DNA from: Mycoavidus sp. B2-EB
Lineage (GTDB): Bacteria; Pseudomonadota; Gammaproteobacteria; Burkholderiales; Burkholderiaceae
Length of the DNA: 64,000 nt
NCBI RefSeq assembly: GCF_014218255.1
Contig: NZ_AP021872.1
Location: 1,302,001 to 1,366,000, forward strand
Reading direction: 5' to 3'
A model generated the notes under the pieces. That model saw only the letters and a list, made by a program, of their open reading frames with translations. It searched no databases and was not told the DNA's origin. This document shows positions 9,970-20,062 of the stretch, in pieces (positions within the stretch are counted from its first letter, which is position 1; each line of letters starts with the position of its first letter). Both the position numbers and the translations under genes were made by a program.

Positions 9970-12129
9970 TTAACGGATCGGGTCCATCGGCTCTAAGGTT
10001 GGGCTTGCGTGTTCCATGACCGGATTTCTGTCATTGATCACAGCTTTGGCAGACAGTCGCACCCGACCTTTTTCATCGGTTTGGATCACTTTGACTTCTA
10101 CCACTTGCCCTTCCTTCAAGTGATCGCTCACCTCTTTAATCCGTTCGTTAGCGATTTCTGAAATATGCAGCAGACCATCACGTCCTGGCAAAATATTAAC
10201 AATCGCACCGAAATCAAGCAACTTAAGCACCGTGCCTTCATAGACTTGGCCGACGGTAACATCTACCGTGATATTTTCAATGCGGCGCTTAGCCTCAGCA
10301 ATGCCTTCGCTGTTGGCGCTCGCAATCGTGACCACCCCATCTTCGGAAATATCAATGGTAGTGCCCGTTTCTTCAGTGAGGGCCCGAATCACCGAGCCAC
10401 CTTTACCGATGACATCACGAATCTTGTCTGGATTGATCTTAAGCGTAACCATGCGCGGCGCAAATGACGATAATTCAGTACGCGCGCCAGACACCGCTCC
10501 TTTCATCTCGCCTAAGATATGCAAACGCCCTTCTTTGGCTTGGGCTAACGCAACTTGCATGATTTCTTTGGTAATGCCAGCAATCTTGATATCCATCTGC
10601 AATGCAGTAATACCCGCTTCCGTGCCAGCCACTTTGAAATCCATGTCGCCTAGATGATCTTCATCGCCTAAGATATCCGTCAGCACAGCGAAACGATTCG
10701 CCTCTAAGATCAGACCCATCGCAATGCCGGCTACATGCGTCTTAAGAGGCACACCCGCATCCATCAGCGCCAGGCTGCCGCCGCACACAGAGGCCATGGA
10801 CGATGAACCATTCGATTCAGTAATTTCGGAAACCACGCGAATGGTATAGCCAAACTCTTTTTCGTCAGGCAAACAAGCTATCAACGCGCGTTTAGCCAGC
10901 CGGCCGTGACCAATTTCGCGCCGTTTTGGGGTTCCTACCCGACCCGTCTCGCCCGTCGCAAAAGGTGGCATATTGTAATGCAGCATGAAGCGGTCGCGGT
11001 ATTCGCCCGTAATCGCATCGATCATCTGTTCATCATTCTTGGTGCCCAGCGTAGCAACCACTAACGCCTGTGTCTCGCCGCGTGTAAAAAGAGCAGAACC
11101 ATGAGTCCGTGGCAAAACCCCGGTGCGGATTGAAATCGGACGCACCGTGCGCGTATCCCGCCCGTCAATGCGCGGCTCACCTGAAAGGATTTGCCCCCGC
11201 ACAATTTGCGCTTCAAGCTCAAATAAAATATGGCCAATCGCAACCTCATCTGGCGCACTCATGCCTGCTGCGAGCGCCTCTTCTACAAGCTGTTGATTCA
11301 CCTCTTTATAGATCGCCTGCACACGCTCACTACGCAGCGATTTTTGACGGATCTGATAAGCCGCTTGCAAAGGGTTCAACGCAAGCGCGCTAACTCGGTT
11401 AGATAATACCTCGTTTTTCGGCGCAGCTTGCCAATCCCATTCCGGTTGACCGCCTTCACGCACTAGATCATAGATCGCATCGATTGCCGTTTGCATCTGT
11501 TCGTGACCAAACATCACAGCGCCTAACATAACCTCTTCAGACAATTGATCCGCTTCTGATTCAACCATCAATACCGCTCGCTCAGTCCCTGCTACAACAA
11601 GCTCAAGCTGAGAAGTTTTGAGCTCACTGAAACTCGGATTAAGCACATATTGACCCTCAATCAAGGCAACGCGCGCAGCCCCCACCGGACCATTAAATGG
11701 AATTCCAGAGATAGCCAACGCAGCCGACGCGCCCAGCAGAGCGGGAATGTCTGTTGGCACTTCTGGGTTGACTGACAACACGTGCACTACAACTTGTACT
11801 TCATTGTAAAAGCCTTCCGGAAAAAGCGGGCGCAAAGGCCGGTCGATAAGACGGGAAATCAGCGTTTCGCCTTCAGAAGGACGCCCCTCACGACGAAAAA
11901 AGCCCCCTGGAATTTTGCCCGCCGCATAAGTTTTTTCAATGTAATCCACTGTCAACGGAAAAAAATCCTGACCGGGCTTTGCGCTTTTTGCACCTACTAC
12001 CGTTGCTAGCACAACCGTTTCATTCATATCGACCAAGACAGCGCCGCTCGCTTGACGGGCTATTTCGCCCGTTTCAAGTCGGACCGTATGACGTCCCCAT
12101 TGAAATTCTTTAACAATTTTCTTCAACAT
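9970..12129 (-). CDS. pnp: Polyribonucleotide nucleotidyltransferase (PNPase)
   Basis: This is a 3'-to-5' phosphorolytic exoribonuclease of RNA turnover. I take ATG 12129 ([21 protein letters not shown] 5 bases upstream), giving 719 residues. The 26-residue longer reading runs back into the rpsO terminator hairpin. Two RNase PH domains are seen (first [27 protein letters not shown]; second [20 protein letters not shown]). A KH domain follows with [16 protein letters not shown] near 560. The S1 domain has [20 protein letters not shown] near 625. It follows rpsO, as in E. coli. Confidence 0.97.
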   Translation of the reverse strand: MLKKIVKEFQWGRHTVRLETGEIARQASGAVLVDMNETVVLATVVGAKSAKPGQDFFPLTVDYIEKTYAAGKIPGGFFRREGRPSEGETLISRLIDRPLRPLFPEGFYNEVQVVVHVLSVNPEVPTDIPALLGASAALAISGIPFNGPVGAARVALIEGQYVLNPSFSELKTSQLELVVAGTERAVLMVESEADQLSEEVMLGAVMFGHEQMQTAIDAIYDLVREGGQPEWDWQAAPKNEVLSNRVSALALNPLQAAYQIRQKSLRSERVQAIYKEVNQQLVEEALAAGMSAPDEVAIGHILFELEAQIVRGQILSGEPRIDGRDTRTVRPISIRTGVLPRTHGSALFTRGETQALVVATLGTKNDEQMIDAITGEYRDRFMLHYNMPPFATGETGRVGTPKRREIGHGRLAKRALIACLPDEKEFGYTIRVVSEITESNGSSSMASVCGGSLALMDAGVPLKTHVAGIAMGLILEANRFAVLTDILGDEDHLGDMDFKVAGTEAGITALQMDIKIAGITKEIMQVALAQAKEGRLHILGEMKGAVSGARTELSSFAPRMVTLKINPDKIRDVIGKGGSVIRALTEETGTTIDISEDGVVTIASANSEGIAEAKRRIENITVDVTVGQVYEGTVLKLLDFGAIVNILPGRDGLLHISEIANERIKEVSDHLKEGQVVEVKVIQTDEKGRVRLSAKAVINDRNPVMEHASPTLEPMDPIR

Positions 12130-12153
12130 AATATTCCTTGTTTTATGTGCTGC

Positions 12154-12197
12154 AAAAAGCAAAATGCCTGCATCAGCAGCAAGGCTGATGCAGGCAT
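12154..12197 (-). terminator. rpsO-pnp intercistronic terminator hairpin
   Basis: A perfect 14-bp stem (12164-12177 with 12184-12197, sequence ATGCCTGCATCAGC and its complement) has a 6-base loop. On the minus strand it is followed by TTTTGCTTTTT. It lies between the rpsO stop codon and the pnp start. It probably ends most rpsO transcripts while letting some through to pnp. In E. coli this interval is also a terminator and the RNase III processing zone for pnp autoregulation. Confidence 0.85.
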
Positions 12198-12215
12198 ACG
12201 ATCTCAATACAGCAT

Positions 12216-12485
12216 TTACTTACGTAGCCCTAATGCTTGGATCAGTGCTTGATAACGTTCCAGTGATTTTTTTTGCAAATATTTCAGCAAGCTGCGGCGG
12301 CGGCTTACCATTTGCAGCAAGCCTCGGCGGCTATGATGATCTTTATTGTGGGCTTTGAAATGAACGGTCAACTCATTAATACGCGCCGTCAACAAAGCAA
12401 CTTGCACTTCGGGCGAACCGGTATCTTTGGCGCCACGCGCAAATTGCGCAATAACTTCAGATTTTTTTTCACCTACAATTGACAT
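12216..12485 (-). CDS. rpsO: 30S ribosomal protein S15
   Basis: This is a primary 16S rRNA-binding protein that nucleates the 30S platform. Its 89 residues match the normal length. Family-defining stretches are [40 protein letters not shown] and the C-terminal [12 protein letters not shown]. It is the first gene of the rpsO-pnp-qor group. The 263-base spacer to the divergent lipoprotein gene holds its promoter, which I could not place with confidence. An imperfect palindrome, TGTATAGTAC/ATACTGTACA, at 12640-12659 is the only structure seen there. Confidence 0.97.
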   Translation of the reverse strand: MSIVGEKKSEVIAQFARGAKDTGSPEVQVALLTARINELTVHFKAHNKDHHSRRGLLQMVSRRRSLLKYLQKKSLERYQALIQALGLRK

Positions 12486-12748
12486 AACATTCCTTTATAA
12501 AAACAAGCGGTCGCGGAAGAAAGGCCGCGCCGTGAAAAACAATATGACTTAACCTATATAAATTTATCTGAACGACTATTATTAAGCTAAGCGCTCGCAC
12601 TTTCATGAAAACATGAAGAACTAAGTATACTATGCTTTTTGTATAGTACATACTGTACAGAAAAGCGTCAGACGTTCCAACGTGAAGTTTACCGCCTCCA
12701 AGATTAACCATTTACGCTAACTTTACTGCCCCTTATTTCGGAATTTTT

Positions 12749-13297
12749 ATGCAGATACGGTTCATTTCTAGACTTCTTTTCTCAAACTCATGGCCGTGCA
12801 AAATGCTGATGAGTATAGCGACTTTTGCTCTTGCCGCTTGCGCTACTCCATGGCAAAACGGGAAATTTGGCCCAGATGAAGCCTCTGCCATCGCAAAATT
12901 AGGCCAGCCGCGTGAAGTCTATGAGCTGCCTAATGGCAGCAAGCGCCTCATGTGGCACACACGGCCTTTCGGTGAGAAAACAACAGCCATAGACATCGAT
13001 GCCGACGGTAAAATTTCTCAGGTGCGGCAAGTCTTGGCAGAATCAGAATTTGAGCAAGCACAAATTGGCTTATGGACTCGACACGATGTTTTAACCAATT
13101 TCGGCAAACCCCTAGAAATCGCTAAGTTCCCTCGCATGCAACGCGAAGTGTGGAGCTACCGTTATAGGGACAATGATGTATGGTACGTACTCTATCACTT
13201 TCATTTCGATTCAAATGGTACTTTGCGCAGCACGCAGCAAACCCCCGATCCACTGCATGATCCAGACCATCGCAATTTATTTCGCAGAATCTTTTGA
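12749..13297 (+). CDS. Predicted lipoprotein of unknown function (BamE/OmlA-like layout)
   Basis: The 182-residue protein has an N-terminal hydrophobic segment and a lipobox-like FALAAC with the Cys at residue 31. This predicts an anchored envelope lipoprotein. The mature part contains two similar blocks, [20 protein letters not shown] and [20 protein letters not shown]. Each resembles the SmpA/BamE-type turn (LGxPxxV...W) seen in small outer-membrane lipoproteins. The function is not recognised. It lies upstream of tRNA-Pro(UGG). The signal peptide is long if the first ATG is used; an internal Met at residue 19 would leave it very short. Confidence 0.7.
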   Translation: MQIRFISRLLFSNSWPCKMLMSIATFALAACATPWQNGKFGPDEASAIAKLGQPREVYELPNGSKRLMWHTRPFGEKTTAIDIDADGKISQVRQVLAESEFEQAQIGLWTRHDVLTNFGKPLEIAKFPRMQREVWSYRYRDNDVWYVLYHFHFDSNGTLRSTQQTPDPLHDPDHRNLFRRIF

Positions 13298-13336
13298 CGT
13301 AGCGCGCAACATCTAATAGAATTGCGGTCTTGTTGT

Positions 13337-13413
13337 CGGGGCGTAGCGCAGCCTGGTAGCGCATCTGATTTGGGATCAGAGGGTCGCATGTTCGAATCAT
13401 GTCGCCCCGACCA
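13337..13413 (+). tRNA. tRNA-Pro (anticodon TGG)
   Basis: This 77-base cloverleaf has acceptor CGGGGCG pairing with CGCCCCG and an encoded CCA. The anticodon stem TCTGA/TCAGA has loop TTTGGGA, giving TGG. The T-loop is TTCGAAT. It reads proline CCA and, by wobble, other CCN codons. It shares its acceptor and D-arm with the tRNA-Pro(GGG) at 55.5 kb. Confidence 0.96.
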
Positions 13414-13476
13414 CATTGCAATAATACAAATATACAAATTTTTACTCTCTATATCATCTGTCCGGTACGCCAGTTT

Positions 13477-13962
13477 ATGCAGATAATTGTACTGCTGGTG
13501 GGTTGCTTAATGCTTTTATTGCCGCTTCCAAGCCATGCTGGCCGGCGCGATGAGCATCTTGATTTGGTCAAGCAATTTATCACTCAACAACAAGCCACAC
13601 CGCTTGTTGCAGACTGTGCCGCCCATGCCAGTTTTGTTGTGACTACACTGCCACTTTACACGCGGATTGAATTCCCAGATGGTGCTTTAGATAATGGGCA
13701 GGCCAGCCTCTTGCCTTGGCATCAGCCTTTCAATAATAAAAAACAGCGCGTTAAAGTGGATACAATCGTCTCCATATCCGGGGTCGGCTACCGCAAAGCT
13801 GAACGGTCTAAACCTGATGTTTTGGAATTTCGTTGCGGCTATTTAGCCAATCAGCTGCTTGCTTTTGATTATAACGAACCCAAGCCAGCATCAGTCAAAC
13901 GTAAAACGGCCGCGCCGGTAAAAAGCACGCATCAAAGGCAAAGCACTTCATCTGCGCACTAG
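13477..13962 (+). CDS. Exported protein of unknown function
   Basis: The start chosen is ATG 13477 ([21 protein letters not shown]), which gives a classic Sec signal peptide cleaved after SHA at residue 21. A longer reading from 13399 runs through the tRNA and is rejected. The mature protein of about 140 residues has two Cys ([10 protein letters not shown] and [11 protein letters not shown]) that could form a periplasmic disulfide. It ends in a basic, Pro/Lys/Thr-rich tail. I do not recognise the family with certainty; similar genes sit beside tRNA-Pro in Burkholderia. The 248 bases after it hold no gene beyond a doubtful 21-codon ORF. Confidence 0.65.
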   Translation: MQIIVLLVGCLMLLLPLPSHAGRRDEHLDLVKQFITQQQATPLVADCAAHASFVVTTLPLYTRIEFPDGALDNGQASLLPWHQPFNNKKQRVKVDTIVSISGVGYRKAERSKPDVLEFRCGYLANQLLAFDYNEPKPASVKRKTAAPVKSTHQRQSTSSAH

Positions 13963-14210
13963 AAAAAAGAACGCTCCAATCGGATTGCCAACTGAATATG
14001 AGCCTCACTCAAACTCTTTCATAATACAGTGAGTGAGATGACGCTCCCACCCTAAACGGCATCACGATGCGCCAAAATGGGAATTCACAATCTAACCCAT
14101 TGAATAGACAGGAGTATCCATGATGAAGGTATCTCTATCTTATGACTTTGCTAAATGCCAGCGAAGCTACTTAAAGACCCGCTAGCCTGCCTCGTTTCCT
14201 CCGCTTTATC

Positions 14211-16373
14211 TCAAATACATTGAGCGCTACGCTCTGCAGACAGAGGATTCTCAGTTACGCCTTTGCATTGCAGGAAGTGTTTATTTATGGAATCTAACCC
14301 CTTGGCATCCTTGATACCCATACCCGTGACACTCGGCTCTGCTTGAGATAAATAAAGGTCAGAATATGATCCCTCTCTCCAGCCAGAGACATTCCACAAT
14401 ACAACCTCCTGATTTCCACTCAATGCAAGTACCTTGCCATCGGGGGCAAAACTCATTCCCCATGCCCCCTTTCTATAACCTTTAAGCTGAACATACGAGT
14501 CAGCGCTTAATCTTCCACACATCCTGAATACGCCACTCGCCGACGCTAAAGGTTCGCCATCTGGCGAAATGGTCTGAGAGTGTGGCGATACAATGCTTTC
14601 CTCCTTCTTCAAGGCAAGCATCGGTGGTCCATTTTCGCTCGCCGATACCCAAAAATCGCTACCTGACGCAATCACGCTTCGCACATTCCATAGCCTGACC
14701 GTTTCATCGTCGCTCACCGATGCCAAAAACTCGTCATCTGGTGAAAACTCTAGAGCATTCACTCGATCATGATGCCCTCCAAAAACACCCAGCTTTTTCT
14801 GTTTCTCTAAGCTCCACAGCTCTACCGTATTAAACACCCCCAGCGCTAAAAGTTTACCGTCTGACGATACCTTTATACTCTGGATCTCCTCTGTATTTCG
14901 GCAAAAACAGGCCGCTTCTTGCGTGCCCCCATCCCACCTGAGCACCTCCTGAGCACCGTCCCACGACACTAAAAACCCGTTATTAGGCAACGTCTCCAGA
15001 GCCAGTATAGTGCCGCCAATAGGGTGCTGAATTCTCCTCAACGCGCCAGATTGCAGATTATGCAGCACCAGCGTACCATCAGCGCTTCCTGACGCCAGCA
15101 GCTCGCTATTTGACAAAAACTTTATATTGGTAATCGAAGCATTATGCTCGACTCGTTCACGCAGTAACGCTTTCTTTTCTATATCCCACACCATTACCTT
15201 GTGATCTTTGCCCCCTGAAGCCAAAAACTTACTATCTGACGAAAAATTCAAGTGCGTCACAGCAGCACTATGCCCATTCAGCGTATGCGCCAGCTTTAAA
15301 GCTCGCGCTTGATACAGTCCAATTTGGCCCTCATCCGTACTCACAGCTAACCAATACCCATCAGGCGAATAACAGCAGTCATGCACTAAGCTGCCTACCC
15401 ATACCGTGGGCAGCCTCCAAAAATTCAACTGCGCCAAATTGGCTTCTCGCAAATCAGCGCCTTTCAACGATGCTCCGTAGAAATTGGCATAGCTTAAATC
15501 CGCCCCTTTAAACCGAGTGTTGTTAAACTGACCGTCGCTTAAATCTGCCCCTGGGGCACGGATTTTATTAAAATCGTGCTCACTTAAATCCACCTCCGCT
15601 TTAGTCAATAGAGTTAGGGCTCTCGCCGCCATCTGTTGCACCTCTTCGATTTTTGAGCGCTCGATCCAATTAAGTAGTGCTTGCTCTAAGTCAGATTTTT
15701 GCTGAGCATTTGACGCAGAGACTCTGTCACCTTTAGCAAATGTTCTTTCAGAACCCCCCCAGCTTTCTACCCAATTCCATAGCTTTTCTAATTTAGGTTT
15801 TGCATGAATTTCTTGCTTAAAAAGATCCCATATCACGGGACTAGAAATGAGATGAATTAAGTCGAAAAGCCGATGGCCCTCCACGATTCTATCTAGCTTA
15901 CCTAAGCACGATAGTTCTTTTATTCGATTTAAAGCATAAGTTTGTAAACACAAATTTGATTGCGCCTGAATTTTCTGGTATTTCGGTGGAATTCTCCGCC
16001 AAAATAGATTTTCTGGCTTGGTTTCAGACAAAACTGCTGACTGACTGTAAGGGAGCCAGCTCATGAACGTTTCGAGAAAGCCCTTTTTAGATTCCAAAGT
16101 TAAGGCCTCAAACAATCTTTCTCTACTCTGCGTATCTAAATATTTTATGATGTCTTCTAAGATTTCAAAAGGGAGTGAATCTAGTTTAGCCTTTGGCGAA
16201 CCTTGCCCCCGACGATGAGTCATTTGAGCTGGCTCTTCAGAGAGAGGTGGCATAGCCTCCAGAGCCAAATTCTCCACGGCTTTCTCTTGCGTTCCAGCGC
16301 GGGGGGGAATCAACGCAAACGGCAAAAATTTGTTAGCCATGTGATACACGCCGCCGTTATTAATGCCTAACAT
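14211..16373 (-). CDS. F-box / pentapeptide / WD40-repeat eukaryote-like protein, candidate host-directed effector
   Basis: The 720-residue protein starts at ATG 16373, with AAGGAGGAGG a few bases upstream; a TTG reading 6 codons longer lacks support. Near residues 65-95 it has an F-box-like segment, KLDSLPFEILEDIIKYLD. An alpha-helical region follows. Pentapeptide repeats lie at about 265-330 (GADLSDGQFNNTRFKGADLS pattern). The remaining residues form about seven or eight WD40 blades, with phrases such as GHSAAVTHLNFSSDSKFLAS and DDETVRLWNVRS. There is no signal peptide. In eukaryotes F-box plus WD40 is the layout of SCF ubiquitin-ligase substrate adaptors, so host ubiquitin hijacking is a reasonable inference. 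Secretion is unproven, though a type III-like gene lies at the right edge of the window. Confidence 0.8.
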   Translation of the reverse strand: MLGINNGGVYHMANKFLPFALIPPRAGTQEKAVENLALEAMPPLSEEPAQMTHRRGQGSPKAKLDSLPFEILEDIIKYLDTQSRERLFEALTLESKKGFLETFMSWLPYSQSAVLSETKPENLFWRRIPPKYQKIQAQSNLCLQTYALNRIKELSCLGKLDRIVEGHRLFDLIHLISSPVIWDLFKQEIHAKPKLEKLWNWVESWGGSERTFAKGDRVSASNAQQKSDLEQALLNWIERSKIEEVQQMAARALTLLTKAEVDLSEHDFNKIRAPGADLSDGQFNNTRFKGADLSYANFYGASLKGADLREANLAQLNFWRLPTVWVGSLVHDCCYSPDGYWLAVSTDEGQIGLYQARALKLAHTLNGHSAAVTHLNFSSDSKFLASGGKDHKVMVWDIEKKALLRERVEHNASITNIKFLSNSELLASGSADGTLVLHNLQSGALRRIQHPIGGTILALETLPNNGFLVSWDGAQEVLRWDGGTQEAACFCRNTEEIQSIKVSSDGKLLALGVFNTVELWSLEKQKKLGVFGGHHDRVNALEFSPDDEFLASVSDDETVRLWNVRSVIASGSDFWVSASENGPPMLALKKEESIVSPHSQTISPDGEPLASASGVFRMCGRLSADSYVQLKGYRKGAWGMSFAPDGKVLALSGNQEVVLWNVSGWREGSYSDLYLSQAEPSVTGMGIKDAKGLDSINKHFLQCKGVTENPLSAERSAQCI

Positions 16374-16609
16374 TAGCCTCCTCCTTTTCAATTATATTGT
16401 TGCTATTAGAAATTTTTGGTCTCGCTCTGGCTTGAAAACAAACGTAGCCGGCTATTTCAGAATTATGTGTTGGCCGGCCGGGCTCGGTAAACCAGAGAGC
16501 CAGGATTGTACAGAAGTTAGAGATGTGTTGCAGCAAGAACAACCGTGCCTGCCCAAACGCTAAGCGCGTATTTCTTGTCTGAGCAGCTATTACTTTTTGA
16601 GCGGCGAGC

Positions 16610-17395
16610 CTATGCCGCCATGCGCCGCCTAAACACCCAATTCAGTTCATCAGATGCTTGTGGTTCAAATTGATACCCTTCGCTATCAAAATATTTTAAT
16701 TGCGCGACTTCATCAATCTGATTCAAGACCGCGTAGCGCGCCATTAGACCGCGCGCGCGTTTGGCGTAAAAGCTAATGATCTTATAACGCCCATTCTTCC
16801 AGTCTTCAAAAATTGGGGTGACTACAGTTGCTTTGAGTAGCTTAGGTTGAATAGATTTGAAGTATTCAGTCGAGGCAAGGTTCAGTACAATTGGGGACGC
16901 GCCGTGTATCGTATGACCTAACTCGGCATTCAAAGCCTGGGTTATTCTCTCCCCCCAAAAAGCATATAGATCTTTGCCATGAGAATTCGGCAGACGAATG
17001 CCCATTTCAAGCCGATATGGCTGCATCAGATCCAATGGCCGCAATACGCCATATAAGCCCGATAAGATACGCAAATGATCTTGCGCCCACATCAATGCTT
17101 CCGCCGTCAGCGTTGCTGCGTTAAGTCCAGCATAAACATCGCCATTAAAAGCCAATACGGCTTGTTTTGACTGGGCCACGGGAAACGCCGGCGACCAATC
17201 TACATAACGCTGAAAATTCAAGTGCGCGAGCTCATCCGAAAGACCCATCAAACTTGCAATCTGCGCCGGAGAGAAAGTACGCAGTATATCAATTAGCTGA
17301 GCTGAATCCTGAACAAAAGCAGGTAGCGTAGCGTGCTCAAGCTGAGCTGGGGTTTTGTAATCAAGTGATTTAGCTGGAGATAGGATAATGATCAT
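16610..17395 (-). CDS. yaaA: Peroxide stress protein YaaA (DUF328/UPF0246)
   Basis: The 261-residue protein has the diagnostic N-terminus [13 protein letters not shown]. Conserved later stretches are [33 protein letters not shown] and [17 protein letters not shown]. In E. coli, YaaA is cytoplasmic, limits free iron and protects DNA under hydrogen peroxide. It stands alone between the F-box/WD40 and ankyrin genes. Its ATG (17395) has no strong ribosome site in view. Confidence 0.93.
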   Translation of the reverse strand: MIIILSPAKSLDYKTPAQLEHATLPAFVQDSAQLIDILRTFSPAQIASLMGLSDELAHLNFQRYVDWSPAFPVAQSKQAVLAFNGDVYAGLNAATLTAEALMWAQDHLRILSGLYGVLRPLDLMQPYRLEMGIRLPNSHGKDLYAFWGERITQALNAELGHTIHGASPIVLNLASTEYFKSIQPKLLKATVVTPIFEDWKNGRYKIISFYAKRARGLMARYAVLNQIDEVAQLKYFDSEGYQFEPQASDELNWVFRRRMAA

Positions 17396-17607
17396 CGGAT
17401 CGATAAAGAATCTTTAAAATGCACAAAATGGACATGATATAGGCTTTTAAAGCTTACAAAACAGCATTTATGGCGGCTCGCTAGATAGCTGCAGTTTGAA
17501 CCAAACAAGGCAGCCTTCGTCAACCTGATATTAGCTTCGCCCATTCAAAAATACTTTGAAAGTTTACTGTATATACTCAATTTAATTGACTTCAGCTTGG
17601 ATAAATA

Positions 17608-18186
17608 ATGCTAATCCGCTCTCCCTCTCTCTCAGAAAACCAGTCCTCAGTTCGATTTCCCCCTTGTTATGAAAACCCATATAACGCCATACCACCTAGT
17701 TATACAAGAACTCCTGGCGAGCCTATCGGCCTTTTTCGGAAATTAAAACAATCGTTAAAACAAAAAGATCTCAATCGCAAATTACTTAAAGAAGCTAAAA
17801 AACCAGATGGGAAGATACAAAAAATCGAAGCACTGGTGACATCAGGTGCTGACATATCCACAAAATCGGCTGGCGAAAATACCGCTCTACATTATGCGTG
17901 CGAAACCGGAAACTCGGAGCTGGTTGAACGACTTATCGAGTTAGGGGCAGATATAGAGGCAGCCAATAATTTGAAACGAACCCCTTTGCACACAGCGGCT
18001 TCAGCTGGACAGACGAACTCGATGGCTAAACTCTTCTTGTATCATGCCAATCCGCATGCAGAAAATAGAGGCCGAGATACGCCGCTCATCATAGCAGAAC
18101 GCAAGGGACATAGAGAGGCAATCAGGTTACTGAAGGAATATATAGAAGAGAGCGCTCCTCTTCCGCCCTACTCAAGCCATTTGTAA
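17608..18186 (+). CDS. Ankyrin-repeat protein with PPxY/LPxY motifs, candidate effector
   Basis: The 192-residue protein has about three ankyrin repeats between residues 72 and 180 (NTALHYACETGNSELVERLI, RTPLHTAASAGQTNSMAKLF, DTPLIIAERKGHREAIRLL). The N-terminal region of about 45 residues is Pro/Ser-rich and holds PPCY at 18-21 and PPSY at 29-32. The C-terminus has LPPY at 185-188. These match the PPxY/LPxY ligands of WW domains, used in eukaryotes to recruit Nedd4/Rsp5 ubiquitin ligases. There is no signal peptide. Ankyrin proteins are frequent effectors of intracellular bacteria. The WW-binding role is inferred from short motifs only. Confidence 0.8.
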   Translation: MLIRSPSLSENQSSVRFPPCYENPYNAIPPSYTRTPGEPIGLFRKLKQSLKQKDLNRKLLKEAKKPDGKIQKIEALVTSGADISTKSAGENTALHYACETGNSELVERLIELGADIEAANNLKRTPLHTAASAGQTNSMAKLFLYHANPHAENRGRDTPLIIAERKGHREAIRLLKEYIEESAPLPPYSSHL

Positions 18187-18193
18187 AAACCTG

Positions 18194-18224
18194 CGGAGGA
18201 CACTCTCCCTCCGTTTTATTTTTC
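18194..18224 (+). terminator. Rho-independent terminator of the ankyrin gene
   Basis: A CGGAGG / CCTCCG stem (18194-18199 with 18208-18213) has an 8-base loop and is followed by TTTTATTTTT. It starts 8 bases after the ankyrin stop codon and lies between two convergent genes. Confidence 0.75.
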
Positions 18225-18237
18225 AAACAAAATTTTT

Positions 18238-18543
18238 TCAGCGCTTCATCAAATAACAAAACACAAACCCGGGAAAAGCCAATACTAAAAAAAAGCCAAA
18301 GGTCACCGCATAAAATGGCCAGCTTTGCACAAAAACATTCCCTGCTCGCGCTTCTAGCAAAAAGCTCAATGCCCCCACTGCAAAGTAAAGCACCATCAAT
18401 TCAAGCAAGCGCCAACCGATTCGTTTACGACCATTAGCGAGAACCCACGACAACGGCAACATGCCAAAGAACCGTTGGTTCAGAAACGGCGCATTTGCCA
18501 AGAACCCGGCCAGCCCTACAATAAACCAACCCGTTATTGACAT
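18238..18543 (-). CDS. DUF2818 family membrane protein
   Basis: The 101-residue protein has about three hydrophobic segments (residues 5-22, 46-62 and 75-97) around NQRFFGMLPL and KRIGWRLLELMVLYF. The family is found in betaproteobacteria directly after nuoN. Here it starts one base after the nuoN stop codon and is certainly in the nuo transcript. A role in complex I is suggested only by this linkage. The NUDIX gene that often comes next is absent. Confidence 0.85.
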   Translation of the reverse strand: MSITGWFIVGLAGFLANAPFLNQRFFGMLPLSWVLANGRKRIGWRLLELMVLYFAVGALSFLLEARAGNVFVQSWPFYAVTFGFFLVLAFPGFVFCYLMKR

Positions 18544-18544
18544 T

Positions 18545-20062
18545 TTAAGGAAACAAAGTTTGCTGGAGGACGCGCGTACACAGCGACAATAACGGACCAG
18601 GCATTAAGCCCAATGCTAACAGTGCGCAACCATTGGCCACCAGCACAATGCGCGCACCCGCATAGGCAACCAATGGCGTTTGGTCGACAGGCGCATCAAA
18701 ATACATCAGTTTAACGATACGTAAATAATAGAAAGCCCCCAAGAGCGAGGAAAGCACCGCCAATACCACCAGCCAAGTCAAACCGGTATTCATCACCGCC
18801 TCAAGCACGGCAAACTTTGCGTAAAATCCTGCTGCGGGCGGAATTCCTGCAAGGGAAAACATCATCACCAACATGACGAATGCAAACAGCGGGTGACGCT
18901 GGTTAAGTCCTTTAAATGCATCAATGCTGTCTACTTCAAAGTCACGGCGCGCAAGCAGCATAACGATGCCAAAACTACCAAGCGTGGTCAGTAAATAAAT
19001 GATGCTGTAAAACGTGGCAGCACTATAAGCGCCAACAATATTATCTAATCGACCGCCCACCACACCTGACAAAAGGCCTAGTAGCACAAAACCCATATTC
19101 GAGATGGCTGAATAAGCCAACATGCGTTTAATGCTTTTTTGCGCAATCCCAACCAAATTACCAACAATCAAGGAAAGCGCAGCCAAGATCACTAACATCT
19201 GTTGCCAATCGATAGCCAATGGCAGTAGGCCAACCACCAGTAAGCGCAAGCCCCAAGCAAAAGCCGCTACCTTCGGTCCGCCCCCGATGAGTAACGTCAT
19301 TGCAGTAGGCGCGCCATGATAAACGTCGGGGACCCACATGTGAAAAGGTACGGCACCTAACTTAAAAGCGACACCCGCCACAATAAAAACCACCCCAAAT
19401 AGCAATACGGTATAGTTAATGCGGCCAGAGGCAATGGCGCGGAACACTTCTTCTAAATCAAGCGAACCGGTTGCGCCATAAAGCATCGAGATGCCATAGA
19501 GCAAAAAGCCTGAAGCTAATGCGCCCAATACATAATATTTGATAGCAGCTTCTGCTGCCAATTTAGGCATCGTGCGTGAAGCAGTTGGCTGCTGCGCGTC
19601 ATCATCAGGGCGCAGCGCAATCAATGCATAAAGCGACAATGACATCAACTCAAGCCCAAGATAGAGCATCAGAAAGTTATGACCTGAGATCATCACCAAC
19701 TGTCCGAGCAATGAGAACATTGCCAGTAAATAAAAATCGCCGCGCAATAGCCCGCGTTCCTCAATATATTTCCTCGAATAAATGAGCGCAACGGCAAACC
19801 CCGCGGTCACAGTTGCTTTCATCACGTTGGCGAACGGATCAACCACATACATATTTTCGAAGAAATAATGCGACTGGCCTTGGGCGGCAAGCCATAGATA
19901 GCCAAACGCGCTAAGCAGCGACGCTATCACAGCAATCGCATAAGTCATGCGCTGTCCGGCCCGATTTGTCGCGCCAGTGACAATATCATTAAGCCAAGCA
20001 AGGATGACTGCCAACAACAACAAGGCATCGGGCAGCAATAGGGTCATATAGGTGTTTTGCAT
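18545..20062 (-). CDS. nuoN: NADH-quinone oxidoreductase subunit N
   Basis: This is an antiporter-like proton-pumping subunit of the complex I membrane arm. I take ATG 20062 (MQNTYMTLLLPDALLLLAVI), giving 505 residues; the reading seven codons longer begins at TTG. It has about 14 membrane helices. The buried-lysine region of helix 7-8 lies at VFIVAGVAFKLGAVPFHMWV, and the following loop reads PDVYHGAPTAMTLLIGGGPK. It starts 94 bases after the nuoM stop codon. Confidence 0.95.
   Translation of the reverse strand: MQNTYMTLLLPDALLLLAVILAWLNDIVTGATNRAGQRMTYAIAVIASLLSAFGYLWLAAQGQSHYFFENMYVVDPFANVMKATVTAGFAVALIYSRKYIEERGLLRGDFYLLAMFSLLGQLVMISGHNFLMLYLGLELMSLSLYALIALRPDDDAQQPTASRTMPKLAAEAAIKYYVLGALASGFLLYGISMLYGATGSLDLEEVFRAIASGRINYTVLLFGVVFIVAGVAFKLGAVPFHMWVPDVYHGAPTAMTLLIGGGPKVAAFAWGLRLLVVGLLPLAIDWQQMLVILAALSLIVGNLVGIAQKSIKRMLAYSAISNMGFVLLGLLSGVVGGRLDNIVGAYSAATFYSIIYLLTTLGSFGIVMLLARRDFEVDSIDAFKGLNQRHPLFAFVMLVMMFSLAGIPPAAGFYAKFAVLEAVMNTGLTWLVVLAVLSSLLGAFYYLRIVKLMYFDAPVDQTPLVAYAGARIVLVANGCALLALGLMPGPLLSLCTRVLQQTLFP

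Noticed and set aside
12640..12659. LexA-like box upstream of rpsO
   Set aside because: It is an imperfect palindrome (8 of 10) without the CTGT-N8-ACAG spacing.
13399..13476. N-terminal extension of the exported protein
   Set aside because: The first codons lie within tRNA-Pro(TGG). The signal peptide begins properly at ATG 13477.
14120..14185. 21-codon ORF with AGGAG-type ribosome site (MMKVSLSYDFAKC...)
   Set aside because: Too short and without recognisable homology; it may be the remnant of a lost gene.
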